A stretch of 64,000 bases of DNA from NCBI GenBank assembly GCA_018228665.1, contig CP073692.1, forward strand, positions 1,178,001 to 1,242,000, in the 5' to 3' direction. Origin of the DNA: Faecalicatena sp. Marseille-Q4148 (lineage in GTDB: Bacteria; Bacillota; Clostridia; Lachnospirales; Lachnospiraceae). The notes under the pieces are model-generated. The model saw only the letters and a program-made list of their open reading frames with translations, was not told the DNA's origin and did no database searches. Each line of letters starts with the position of its first letter. Position 1 is the stretch's first letter. This document shows, piece after piece, positions 17,203 through 25,535 of this stretch. A program made the position numbers and the translations under genes.

Positions 17203-18567
17203 CTACTTCTGCGCTAATTCGTACATTGCAGCAGTAATAATCTGAATGGATTTTATCAGTTCATCTACTGCAACGCATTCATTCGGCTGGTGGATACATG
17301 CCGGTGCATCTGGGAACATCGGTCCAAATGCTGCCATATTTTTAAATGCTTTTGCATAAGTGCCTCCGCCGATTGCAAGCGGTTTCTCATCTCTTCCTGT
17401 TTCTTCCCGGTATACTTTCATCAGTTTCACAACCAGTTCTGAATCCTGCGGGATATAAAGATATGGAACAGAGCTTGTTCTCTCAGCTTCTAATCCCTGT
17501 CTTTTTGCTGCCTCACATACCTGCTCCATCACATGCTGTGCACATGCATTTTTCGGATAGCGGATATCCAGTGTCATACTCATTCCATTTTCATCAAAAT
17601 TCACAACTCCCAGGTTCACTGTCGTCTCGCCTGTCTCTTCATCCTGATAAAGAATTCCCATATGTGCGCCGTTTGTCTCGCCATTTAATTCCTCAAGAAT
17701 GAAATTTAACATTTTCTGGAAATCTCCGCCAAACGCAATGTGCTTCACAGCCTCGGCAAGTTTTACAGCCGCATTCACGCCAAGTTCCGGTGTACTTCCG
17801 TGAGCGCCGTTTCCGATTGCTTCGATAATTGTCTGTCCATCTTTCTTTGTTACCGTAAGACCTTCTGCTTCTTTTACATCCAGATCTCCCTCTGCCACAA
17901 GACGGCATTTCGGTGTTACAACGTTCGCCGCTGTTCCGCCCGCAAAGCTTACAACCTTCACATTTCCCTGCTCAATATTCTTCTTGCCAACGGTAAAGTT
18001 AGATGCTCCCTTTTCGAAGAAGATCATCGGATATTCTCCATCCGGAGTAAATCCGATCGTCGGCAGCTCTCCACCATTCTCAATGTAATAATGTACGCAG
18101 GAGGAACCATTTTCTTCATCTGTTCCAAATAATACACGGATTCTGCGGTCCAATTTCAATCCGAGATCCTGGATTGCTTTTAATGCCCAGATTGCACCGA
18201 TTGTCGGTCCTTTATCATCCAGAACACCTCTGCCGTACAGCACTCCATCATGGATCTCAGCGCCAAATGCCGGATGAATCCAGCCTTCTCCAAGCGGCAC
18301 AACATCCAGATGACCAAGTACGCCTACCATCTCTTCGCCTTCACCGATTTCAACCCAGCCAACACGATTTCCCACATTGCCGGTCTTAAATCCAAGACGT
18401 TCTCCGAGCGCCAGGGCATCATCAAGCGCTGCCCGCGGTCCTTTTCCATAAGGCGCGCCCTCTTCCGGCTCTCCTTTAATGCTGTCAATGCGGATGCTCT
18501 GCTGAATAGACGCAATGATATCATCCTGCAGTTCCAGAATCTTTGCATTTAATTTTTCGTTGCTCAT
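17203..18567 (-). CDS. PepV-like M20 dipeptidase
   Basis: The 454-residue cytosolic metallopeptidase belongs to the M20 PepV/Sapep group. Zinc-site motifs are present: GHLDVVPLGEGW (His and the following Asp), the bridging Asp in GRGVLDDKGP, TDEENGSS (general-base Glu pair) and the late CIHQPNEC with its His ligand. It cleaves short peptides after uptake, useful to an amino-acid fermenter. Start ATG 18567 follows AAGGAGAATATATT; it lies 22 bases downstream of the ABC exporter gene and may be co-transcribed. Confidence 0.92.
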   Translation of the reverse strand: MSNEKLNAKILELQDDIIASIQQSIRIDSIKGEPEEGAPYGKGPRAALDDALALGERLGFKTGNVGNRVGWVEIGEGEEMVGVLGHLDVVPLGEGWIHPAFGAEIHDGVLYGRGVLDDKGPTIGAIWALKAIQDLGLKLDRRIRVLFGTDEENGSSCVHYYIENGGELPTIGFTPDGEYPMIFFEKGASNFTVGKKNIEQGNVKVVSFAGGTAANVVTPKCRLVAEGDLDVKEAEGLTVTKKDGQTIIEAIGNGAHGSTPELGVNAAVKLAEAVKHIAFGGDFQKMLNFILEELNGETNGAHMGILYQDEETGETTVNLGVVNFDENGMSMTLDIRYPKNACAQHVMEQVCEAAKRQGLEAERTSSVPYLYIPQDSELVVKLMKVYREETGRDEKPLAIGGGTYAKAFKNMAAFGPMFPDAPACIHQPNECVAVDELIKSIQIITAAMYELAQK

Positions 18568-18588
18568 AATATATTCTCCTTTTCTTTT

Positions 18589-20346
18589 TTATTCTTCTCC
18601 ACAATCAACTGTCTCCAGACCTTCAAACTGCATTTTATAATAATGGGCGTAGAGACCATTCATACCCAGAAGTTCTTTATGCGTTCCTCTCTCGGCAATT
18701 CCTGCTTCGTTAATAACAATAATCTCATCGGCATTGCGGATCGTAGAAAGTCTGTGTGCGATCGTAATCGTTGTCCGGTCTTTCGCCAGAGCTTCCAGGC
18801 TTTTCTGTATCCGGCGTTCACTCTCATTGTCCAGAGCGCTTGTCGCTTCGTCAAGAATCAGAATCGGAGGATTCTTAAGGAACACCCGCGCAATAGAAAT
18901 CCGCTGTTTCTGTCCTCCTGAAAGTCTTGTTCCCCGCTCTCCTACAAATGTATCGTATCCTTCCGGCAGTTCCATAATAAATTCATGGATATTTGCCTTC
19001 TTAGCAGCCTCAATAATCTCGTCCATCGATGCATCCGGCTTTCCGTAGGCAATATTCTCCCGGATCGTTCCACAGAACAGATAGACATCCTGCTGCACAA
19101 TTCCAATCTTACTGCGGAGACTCTTCATCGTCAGATCTCTTACATCTTTCTGGTCTACAAGTACTCTTCCGCCTGTTACATCATAAAATCTTGGAATGAG
19201 TGAACAGATTGTTGTCTTGCCACCGCCGGACGGCCCTACAAGCGCTACGGATCTTCCCGCTTCAATCTTAAAGGAAATATCTGACAATACCGCTTCTTCA
19301 TCCGTATACCGGAAAGATACATGATCAAACTCAACCTCGCCTGATACATCTTCAATCTCTTTCGCATCTTCTTTATCCTGAATATCCGGCTCTGTCGCAA
19401 GCACTGCAAGAAAACGCCGGAATCCGGACAAGCCTTTCTGGATCATCTCCGTTAATTCCACAAGAATCTGCACCGGACTAATAAAAATGCCGATATACAG
19501 CGCAAACATCGCAAGATCTGCTGCTTCCATCTTACCCTGTGCAATGAATAAACCTCCAAATACCAGCGTGGAAAGATACATCAGTCCCTGGAAAAATGCA
19601 TTTCCACTCATAAAAAATCCCATGCACTGATAGTTATTTCCTTTGGAAACAAGGAAATTTTCATTGCTTCTTGTGAATTTCTCCCACTCAATCTCCTCAT
19701 TTGCAAAAGACTGTACCACCCGGATTCCTGCAAGGGTATCCTGAAGGCTGGCATTAATATCCCCAATCTTTCTCCGGTTATCCATAAAGGTTGCCTGCAT
19801 CCGCTTATTCTGGCGCACAGAGAAAATGACCATAAATCCAACAACAACTGCAAGAATCATTGTCAATCTCCAATTGATCATTGTCAGGAAAATAAATGAA
19901 CCGACAATCTTAATCACAGAAATGAATAAGTTCTCCGGTCCATGGTGAGCGAATTCTGCAATATCAAACAAATCTGATACCAATTTGCTCATCATCTGTC
20001 CTGAGTTGTTCGCATCATAATAAGAAAAAGATAATTTCTCATAATGTTCAAACAACTGCTGGCGCATATCCCGCTCCATTCTGGCTCCCATCATATGTCC
20101 CTGATAACTCACATAATACTTACAAAATGCCTGGATCACATACATTAGAAGAAGACCTATTCCAAGCGGAAGCAGCGCTTTAAGAATCAAGCTGCTGTCC
20201 TCTGTAAACAGCGTAGCTGTCAGCGTTCTTAAAATCTGCGGAAATGCCAGATCAATGAAACTGATCAGCGCCGCACAAATTAAATCCAAAAAAAATACCG
20301 TCTTATACGGTCCATAGTATTTAATAAATTTTTTTAATGTATACAT
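18589..20346 (-). CDS. ABC exporter, fused membrane and ATPase domains (MsbA/LmrA type)
   Basis: The 585-residue half transporter has six membrane segments (about residues 15-310) followed by a nucleotide-binding domain with Walker A GPSGGGKTT, Q-loop GIVQQDVYLF, signature LSGGQKQRISIARVFL, Walker B PILILDEATSALD and H-loop IAHRLS. It probably works as a homodimer exporting lipids, peptides or drugs; substrate unknown. It is followed closely by the dipeptidase gene. Confidence 0.93.
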   Translation of the reverse strand: MYTLKKFIKYYGPYKTVFFLDLICAALISFIDLAFPQILRTLTATLFTEDSSLILKALLPLGIGLLLMYVIQAFCKYYVSYQGHMMGARMERDMRQQLFEHYEKLSFSYYDANNSGQMMSKLVSDLFDIAEFAHHGPENLFISVIKIVGSFIFLTMINWRLTMILAVVVGFMVIFSVRQNKRMQATFMDNRRKIGDINASLQDTLAGIRVVQSFANEEIEWEKFTRSNENFLVSKGNNYQCMGFFMSGNAFFQGLMYLSTLVFGGLFIAQGKMEAADLAMFALYIGIFISPVQILVELTEMIQKGLSGFRRFLAVLATEPDIQDKEDAKEIEDVSGEVEFDHVSFRYTDEEAVLSDISFKIEAGRSVALVGPSGGGKTTICSLIPRFYDVTGGRVLVDQKDVRDLTMKSLRSKIGIVQQDVYLFCGTIRENIAYGKPDASMDEIIEAAKKANIHEFIMELPEGYDTFVGERGTRLSGGQKQRISIARVFLKNPPILILDEATSALDNESERRIQKSLEALAKDRTTITIAHRLSTIRNADEIIVINEAGIAERGTHKELLGMNGLYAHYYKMQFEGLETVDCGEE

Positions 20347-20401
20347 CTTTCCCCTCCTTTGCTCTCTTCATATTATATAGCAGCCACTTTCTTTTGACAA
20401 T

Positions 20402-20432
20402 AGAAAACCGATGCCAGACGCACCGGTTTTCC
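20402..20432 (-). terminator. Hairpin terminator after the Cys-rich small protein gene
   Basis: GAAAACCG (20403-20410) pairs with CGGTTTTC (20424-20431). It lies 12 bases beyond the second stop (20444) of the readthrough frame, so a single short transcript would cover both the TGA and the frame after it. Confidence 0.6.
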
Positions 20433-20443
20433 ATTTTTCAAAA

Positions 20444-20602
20444 TCATTTTTTATGACAAAACCCTGCCGACGTACAGCCGGAGCAGCCTCCTCATCCTTT
20501 TCCCTTTTTTTTACTCATATTTATGATAATTGCTGCAACACTTAGAAGCAAAAGCAGCGAGACAACAATTGTCCCCATATGTTCCATCAGAAATCCTAAC
20601 AT
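20444..20602 (-). CDS. FeoB-associated-type Cys-rich membrane protein with in-frame TGA
   Basis: The ATG at 20602 follows AGGAGGAACAGAG. It encodes a 36-residue product: one membrane helix (GTIVVSLLLLLSVAAIIIN) then SKKKGKG, then TGA at 20492-20494. The same frame continues GGCSGCTSAGFCHKK to a second TGA at 20444. That tail is the classic ending of FeoB-associated Cys-rich membrane proteins, and the first TGA sits where those proteins carry a Cys. Three readings are possible: selenocysteine insertion, a Cys-to-stop mutation, or a naturally short protein. A DtxR-like operator lies in its leader. No feoA/feoB is adjacent. Confidence 0.65.
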
Positions 20603-20623
20603 CTCTGTTCCTCCTTTTCTTTG

Positions 20624-20639
20624 GTTAGTCTTTACTAAC
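20624..20639. promoter_or_regulatory. Palindromic metal-regulator operator (GTTAGT-N4-ACTAAC)
   Basis: A perfect 6+4+6 palindrome lies between the -10 box and the ribosome binding site of the Cys-rich small protein. The same geometry recurs twice before the YbaN/ABC operon (37324-37360). Its form resembles operators bound by DtxR/IdeR-like iron regulators; the binding protein is inferred. Confidence 0.65.
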
Positions 20640-20645
20640 AACCAT

Positions 20646-20675
20646 ATTTTAACGCTTTCCTGTTATCATTGTCAA
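20646..20675 (-). promoter_or_regulatory. Promoter of the Cys-rich small protein gene
   Basis: Minus-strand TTGACA (20670-20675), 18-base spacer, TAAAAT (20646-20651). The operator lies immediately downstream of the -10 box, a position suited to repression. Confidence 0.65.
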
Positions 20676-20711
20676 GTCTTTTCAACATTATATGTTGTTC
20701 TCTCCATAAAC

Positions 20712-21497
20712 TTACCCAAGCGCCACATCCAAAATCATCATGACAAGAAATCCCACAATAAATCCGAGTGTTCCCGCTTTTCCCTCTTCTTCCATATGCG
20801 CCTCCGGAATTAATTCTTCTACTACCACATAAATCATCGTTCCTGCCGCAAATGACAGCGCCAGAGCAATACATGATCTGGCTGCTCCGGCAAAGATCGC
20901 CGCCAGCACACCAAAGATGGGCTCCACGATTGCCGTCATACTGCCAATAAAAAATGCCTTCCATTTTCCCATCCCCTCTTTCTGAAGCGGCAGTGCCACT
21001 GCAGTTCCCTCCGGAAAATTCTGAATGGCAATCCCAATCGTCAGTGCAATTGCACCGGATAAAAGCGCCGGATTTTCCAGCTGCTGTGCTGCCAGGGCAA
21101 AAGCAAGCCCTACTGACATCCCTTCCGGAATATTATGGACTGTAATTGCCGTTACAAGCATCATCGTACTTTTTCGCAAAGATGTTTCCTGTCCCGCTTC
21201 CCTCCGATACCACCGTTTCAAAAGACTGTCTGCAAGCAGCAGCAAAAGTACCCCTGTCAAAAATCCAACTGTTACAACCAACCAGCCAATCTGCCCCTGT
21301 TCCTCTGCAAAATCAATTCCCGGAAGCAGCAAAGACCAGACCGATGCCGCGATCATTACGCCGCCTGCAAACCCAAGAAAACCGCTCTGCCAAATTTCAT
21401 TTACATCCCGCTTCACACAGAAAACTCCCGCTGCTCCCAGCGTTGTTACTAAAAAAGTAACGATTGTTCCTAAAAATGCAAAAAGAATCCCATTCAT
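20712..21497 (-). CDS. ZIP-family divalent metal transporter
   Basis: The 261-residue membrane protein with eight predicted segments belongs to the ZIP family. The metal-site helices are clear: VTAITVHNIPEGMSVG (TM4, HNxPEG) and ALTIGIAIQNFPEGTAVA (TM5, xNFPEG). ZIP carriers bring Zn, Mn or Fe into the cytosol. The ATG at 21497 follows GGAGGTGATAGTG. The start codon lies in the 3' arm of a 20-base inverted repeat with the ribosome binding site in the loop, an arrangement repeated at the regulator gene at 27.4 kb. Confidence 0.9.
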   Translation of the reverse strand: MNGILFAFLGTIVTFLVTTLGAAGVFCVKRDVNEIWQSGFLGFAGGVMIAASVWSLLLPGIDFAEEQGQIGWLVVTVGFLTGVLLLLLADSLLKRWYRREAGQETSLRKSTMMLVTAITVHNIPEGMSVGLAFALAAQQLENPALLSGAIALTIGIAIQNFPEGTAVALPLQKEGMGKWKAFFIGSMTAIVEPIFGVLAAIFAGAARSCIALALSFAAGTMIYVVVEELIPEAHMEEEGKAGTLGFIVGFLVMMILDVALG

Positions 21498-21540
21498 CAC
21501 TATCACCTCCACAATAGTATATGAATGGAATTCTTTTTCG
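21478..21540 (-). repeat. Start-codon stem-loop repeat, copy 1 (ZIP gene)
   Basis: An inverted repeat pairs 21521-21540 with 21478-21497 at about 18 of 20 positions; the core is ATTCCATTCAT then a 23-base loop then ATGAATGG. The loop holds GGAGGTGATA (ribosome binding site) and the 3' arm begins with the ATG of the ZIP gene. It resembles copy 2 at 27376-27434 over about 60 bases in the same orientation. Confidence 0.7.
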
Positions 21541-21543
21541 TTC

Positions 21544-22377
21544 TTATTTTCTGCGCTTTAATGTACTCCATAACACCATTCCAAGCCAAAGCGCAATACA
21601 GAGCGCTCCGTATAGACACAATTCTGACAAATATTCATAACGAATTTCCCTATATAGCGCAGGATTCCCTGATAAATTATCCATTTCAAAGAAAAAATGA
21701 TGAATTCTGTCTGCATAAAATGATATGTCGAAAATCTGTTCTTTTGGAAGAAACTTCCGCGGAATCTGAACCATGCTCGTTATCCCATATAAGATCGCAG
21801 CCTGTATTACAAGAACAGCCCCTCCTGCCACACCTTGAACGTATTGGTGTTTCCAAAATCCATCCAGTAATTTTAAAATCTGATTGCACCACAAAATCCA
21901 TACGGGCAGCAATGCCGGGAAAACAGCAAGCCATTTTATCTGTTCCATCATTTTCCAATGTCTCTCCTGCACTTGATTTTTCCCGCCCGGTATGATTTCT
22001 ACAACCTCATTTTCTTTTACCGGATAAGAGGAATCAACAATTACCCGAAGCATTCCTCCGTAATCATTTGTGAGACTGGAACGATCCGCAATTACATATC
22101 CATTTTCTTTTCCATAAACAGTGATCGGTCGTTCCTGTACCTTTTCCTCAGTCCTAAATTTCCCGGCAACTTCTTCAACACAGTAAACAATATTTCCCAT
22201 CTCATTTTCATGTACAGAACGCTGCGGGAGCAGAACTTCTCCTTCCTTCCCGCTTTCCCCGGTTGTCACACTCACTTCAATCCGCATTAAATTTTCTATT
22301 TGGATTGACAGTACTGTACAATACACAAGGAGCATTAAAATAATGCATCCGCCTCTCCAGACTTGTTTCTTTCTCAT
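21544..22377 (-). CDS. Unknown membrane protein of an ABC importer operon
   Basis: I do not recognise this 277-residue protein. It has an N-terminal signal-anchor (CIILMLLVYCTVLSIQIENL), an extracytoplasmic part of about 110 residues rich in Glu and Val, and three later hydrophobic segments (about residues 145-165, 180-200 and 248-270) before a KRRK end. It starts four bases after the permease stop and is last in the regulator/SBP/permease operon, so an accessory role in that transporter is likely. Confidence 0.6.
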   Translation of the reverse strand: MRKKQVWRGGCIILMLLVYCTVLSIQIENLMRIEVSVTTGESGKEGEVLLPQRSVHENEMGNIVYCVEEVAGKFRTEEKVQERPITVYGKENGYVIADRSSLTNDYGGMLRVIVDSSYPVKENEVVEIIPGGKNQVQERHWKMMEQIKWLAVFPALLPVWILWCNQILKLLDGFWKHQYVQGVAGGAVLVIQAAILYGITSMVQIPRKFLPKEQIFDISFYADRIHHFFFEMDNLSGNPALYREIRYEYLSELCLYGALCIALWLGMVLWSTLKRRK

Positions 22378-22381
22378 ACAA

Positions 22382-23176
22382 TCAACCCCATAATGAATCT
22401 CCGATTCCCTCTACCAGTTCCTCATGATAGTAGAAAAATAAAAATGTAACCGGAAGCAGACAGAGTATACCGCATACGGACTGAACCGTCAGCTCATTGC
22501 CTTCAAGCCCGGCTAAAAAAACAGATAACGGATATTGTTCCGGCCCTTCAAGAAATGTAATTGGCTGTTCTACCATATTCCAGCTTTCTACAAAACTTAA
22601 TATAAACAAGGTAAGTACAGCCGGTCTTACTGCCGGAGCCATAATCTGAAATACATTCTGAAGCTTTGTAGCTCCATCAAGGCTTGCTGCCTCAAGGATC
22701 TCTCCCGGAAGAGAGCGAAATACAAATGCCATCCATACCGTTCCAAATGGTGCGAAAATTCCCGGAATAATCAATGCTTTCCAACTATTCAGAAATCCAA
22801 GTTTTTCAAGCAAAATGTAATTCGGAAGCAATGTTACCTGAACCGGCAGTAACATAAAGAGAAGCATAATCCCAAAGAGCATCCTCTTTCCAATAAAATT
22901 GTATTTGGCAAATGCAGTTCCTGCCATACAGCTAATAATTGTCTGCCCTGTCGCAATTACAAGGCAAAGCCCCATACTTCTCCAAAATTTCATCAGATAT
23001 CCCGGTTCCGCCAGAAATACATGATAATATCCCATCAGCGAAACTTTTCTTTCCGGCATCTCCCAGAAAGAACTAAAGAGCATATAAATAACCGGAAGCA
23101 GTGCAATCCCTGCCAGCAGCAGCATAAACCAATATCTTTTTTGTCGTCTGGCCGGCATTTTTCTCATCTTACTCAT
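22382..23176 (-). CDS. Carbohydrate-type ABC permease (MalG-like)
   Basis: The 264-residue inner membrane permease has six segments and the EAA loop that contacts the ATPase (EILEAASLDGATKLQNVFQI). It overlaps the first permease gene by 8 bases, indicating coupled translation. With the SBP and MalF-like partner it forms a CUT1-type importer; no ATPase gene is in this operon, so a shared MsmK-like ATPase encoded elsewhere is inferred. Confidence 0.88.
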   Translation of the reverse strand: MSKMRKMPARRQKRYWFMLLLAGIALLPVIYMLFSSFWEMPERKVSLMGYYHVFLAEPGYLMKFWRSMGLCLVIATGQTIISCMAGTAFAKYNFIGKRMLFGIMLLFMLLPVQVTLLPNYILLEKLGFLNSWKALIIPGIFAPFGTVWMAFVFRSLPGEILEAASLDGATKLQNVFQIMAPAVRPAVLTLFILSFVESWNMVEQPITFLEGPEQYPLSVFLAGLEGNELTVQSVCGILCLLPVTFLFFYYHEELVEGIGDSLWG

Positions 23177-24023
23177 AAGCCCGCCCCCTTATCACACGAT
23201 AAATTCCATAACCGATTCCACAAAATACAAGAATCACTGTCAGAAGCACAACAGATGCGGATGAAATCTTCTGATAATTCAGATTTTGAAAATTATTATT
23301 CATAAAGTGCTGCAGCAGGTAAATACTGTCATTTGGATAGTTTCCGCCAAGCAAGAATGCTTCACGATAACACTTAAATGCATTCATAAGGGCAAGCACG
23401 AGATTGAATAAAAGCACAGGGGCGATCAACGGCAACGTAATACAGCGAAAGATTGTTCCATTTCCCGCTCCATCCAGTCTGGCATTTTCATAATAAGGCT
23501 TCGGAATCATTTGAAGTCTTGCAAATAAAATCAATACATGATATCCCGTATATTTCCACCAATATAAAATACAAATCACCCAAAATGCAAGTGATGAATG
23601 AAGCCAATCTTTATCATTTTCTCCTACCAAAAGTAAAAAACGATTAACGATACCTGTTTCCCCGAAAAATAACTGTACACCGAGTACTGTTGAAGCAATT
23701 GGAATCATCATTGGATAGAAATATGCCAGGCGGAATCCTTTCAATCCTCGTGTCAGTTTTTGCAGCAGCATTGAAAGCAGCAGCGATCCGGCAAGAATCA
23801 CAGGGACGCTTACTGCTAAAAAGCGCCCCGTATTCTTTAACGAAAGAAGAAACATCTCATTATGGAATAAATCTATAAAATTCGCCATTCCGACAAATTC
23901 CCGCTGTCCAATTCCAAATGACACAGAATACCAAACCGTAATCAAAAATGGTACAAAGTAGAAAACAGTAAAACCGGCGATTGCCGGAAATGCCAGCCAA
24001 AATCCCCCATTCTTTTTCTTCAT
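23169..24023 (-). CDS. Carbohydrate-type ABC permease (MalF-like)
   Basis: The 284-residue permease has six membrane segments and the EAA-type motif (YYENARLDGAGNGTIFRCIT). It lies 31 bases after the SBP gene and overlaps the second permease. The family moves oligosaccharides or polyols; the substrate here is not identifiable. Confidence 0.88.
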   Translation of the reverse strand: MKKKNGGFWLAFPAIAGFTVFYFVPFLITVWYSVSFGIGQREFVGMANFIDLFHNEMFLLSLKNTGRFLAVSVPVILAGSLLLSMLLQKLTRGLKGFRLAYFYPMMIPIASTVLGVQLFFGETGIVNRFLLLVGENDKDWLHSSLAFWVICILYWWKYTGYHVLILFARLQMIPKPYYENARLDGAGNGTIFRCITLPLIAPVLLFNLVLALMNAFKCYREAFLLGGNYPNDSIYLLQHFMNNNFQNLNYQKISSASVVLLTVILVFCGIGYGIYRVIRGRAYE

Positions 24024-24054
24024 AAGCAGTCCCTCATTTCTATAGCCGCTTTTC

Positions 24055-25326
24055 TTATTCTTTCACAAGAATCGTATATTCTTCCTCCGCCTGTTCAGCA
24101 ATCTTCGCTACCAGCGTATCTACTCCTGTCGGAGACGCATCTCTCTCTGCCTGAAGCCGCATTCCTCCTGTCAGGTCATAAAAACTATAATCTGCCTGTG
24201 ACACAAAATAACCGCTCTCCAGTTCTCTGAAGCTTTCTAACACCGCCTGAATGACAGTCTCATCATAAATCTGGTAATGCGCGTTTAAATAATTCTTAAC
24301 TCCGGATTCGCTGACCGGAAAATCTCCTACTCCGATACTTGTATAGCTCGTTTGCTTCTTCGCATAAAGTTCCGGATCTGCAAAATACATTAAAAGCTCA
24401 TATGCCTCTTCTTTTTGTTCGGAAGACATTCCAATTCCGCCATAAACTGTAATCGATGCCATCTTATTTCCAAATTGATTTGGTACCGCCTGATAACGAT
24501 AGCCTCCTGTTCCCGCTGTTCTTCCGAGCATCCCGTCAATTTCCATCTTGCCAAGCATATATGGATTCTCCTGCACATTCTGTTCCTCTTGCAGAAGTAC
24601 TTTTTTCATGAAAGAACTCCATGTTTGCTTATCAAAATTTACCTTTTGCGTTTCATAATCCACAGATACCTGCTGCCATCTGCTGGACATATCGTCTACT
24701 GCCGCTACAACTGCATCACGCATCTGCATATTGTCCGAATTTAATGCATTCTCATACCATTCTTCTAATGTCTCCCCCTGAAGCGCATTGTTTTCCTGCG
24801 GAGATGCAAACACATAATACTCGCATGCCAATGGGATAATATACTGTCTTCCTTCATACTGTCCGGCGCCTAAAAGTGACTTTTGATAATCTCCATCTTT
24901 CCAGTAAGCATCTTCTTCCATATATTCATTCAGAGACGCAAATACTCCGCTTTGCATACTTTTGCTGACATTCGTAAATAACTGCGTATTTCGAAGAGAC
25001 GCATTGATCTGCTCATCAGGATTGCCCAAAACATATAAATCCGCTCCTTTTCCTGACATCATTTCTGTCCGCAATTTTTGAAATTTCGTCTCCCGTTCCT
25101 GCGGTTCTGTCGGCAAATATGTTACTTTCACACCTTTTCCCGGATGCTGTGACATATAATAGCGCACAATATCTTTCGTAATGCCTTCATACATTTTTTC
25201 TGTCACAAGAGTCAACTGTTCTCCCTGTTTTTGACTGCCTTTTTTCTCTCTCATTTCGCCTGTGCTGCAGCCGGAAATCACCAAAATCACACTCAAAAAC
25301 AACGCTGCTAACCATTTCTTTTTCAT
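24055..25326 (-). CDS. Extracellular solute-binding lipoprotein of an ABC importer
   Basis: The 423-residue lipoprotein starts at the ATG at 25326 after GGAGGTGAAG; upstream in-frame ATGs lie inside the promoter region. The lipobox is VISGC (Cys20). The rest is a family 1 solute-binding fold with typical hinge and C-terminal segments. It captures the substrate outside the cell and hands it to the two permeases. The ligand is unknown. Confidence 0.88.
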   Translation of the reverse strand: MKKKWLAALFLSVILVISGCSTGEMREKKGSQKQGEQLTLVTEKMYEGITKDIVRYYMSQHPGKGVKVTYLPTEPQERETKFQKLRTEMMSGKGADLYVLGNPDEQINASLRNTQLFTNVSKSMQSGVFASLNEYMEEDAYWKDGDYQKSLLGAGQYEGRQYIIPLACEYYVFASPQENNALQGETLEEWYENALNSDNMQMRDAVVAAVDDMSSRWQQVSVDYETQKVNFDKQTWSSFMKKVLLQEEQNVQENPYMLGKMEIDGMLGRTAGTGGYRYQAVPNQFGNKMASITVYGGIGMSSEQKEEAYELLMYFADPELYAKKQTSYTSIGVGDFPVSESGVKNYLNAHYQIYDETVIQAVLESFRELESGYFVSQADYSFYDLTGGMRLQAERDASPTGVDTLVAKIAEQAEEEYTILVKE

Positions 25327-25390
25327 AGACTTCACCTCCGTGGATAGCTTATTTTTCTTGCTTATTAGAATAATTTTAGCATTTTTAACA

Positions 25391-25443
25391 CAAAAAATCT
25401 GTGAATTATTTTGAAAATTATTCATTTTAAGATAATTCACAGA
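25391..25443 (-). terminator. Terminator between regulator gene and ABC operon
   Basis: TCTGTGAATTAT (25398-25409) pairs perfectly with ATAATTCACAGA (25432-25443); on the minus strand a T6 tract follows. It separates the regulator transcript from the ABC operon, which therefore needs its own promoter. Confidence 0.78.
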
Positions 25444-25535
25444 CTATTTATTGTTTTTTATTTTATTATATATTCTATTCATTTTATACTTTTATATAGC
25501 GGAGGTAATTCCGGCAGTGGCAGCGATGAAAATGT

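Noticed and set aside
20682..20696. Short palindrome CAACAT-TAT-ATGTTG after the ZIP gene
   Set aside because: Arms are only six bases with a three-base spacer and no T tract; too weak to call a terminator or operator.
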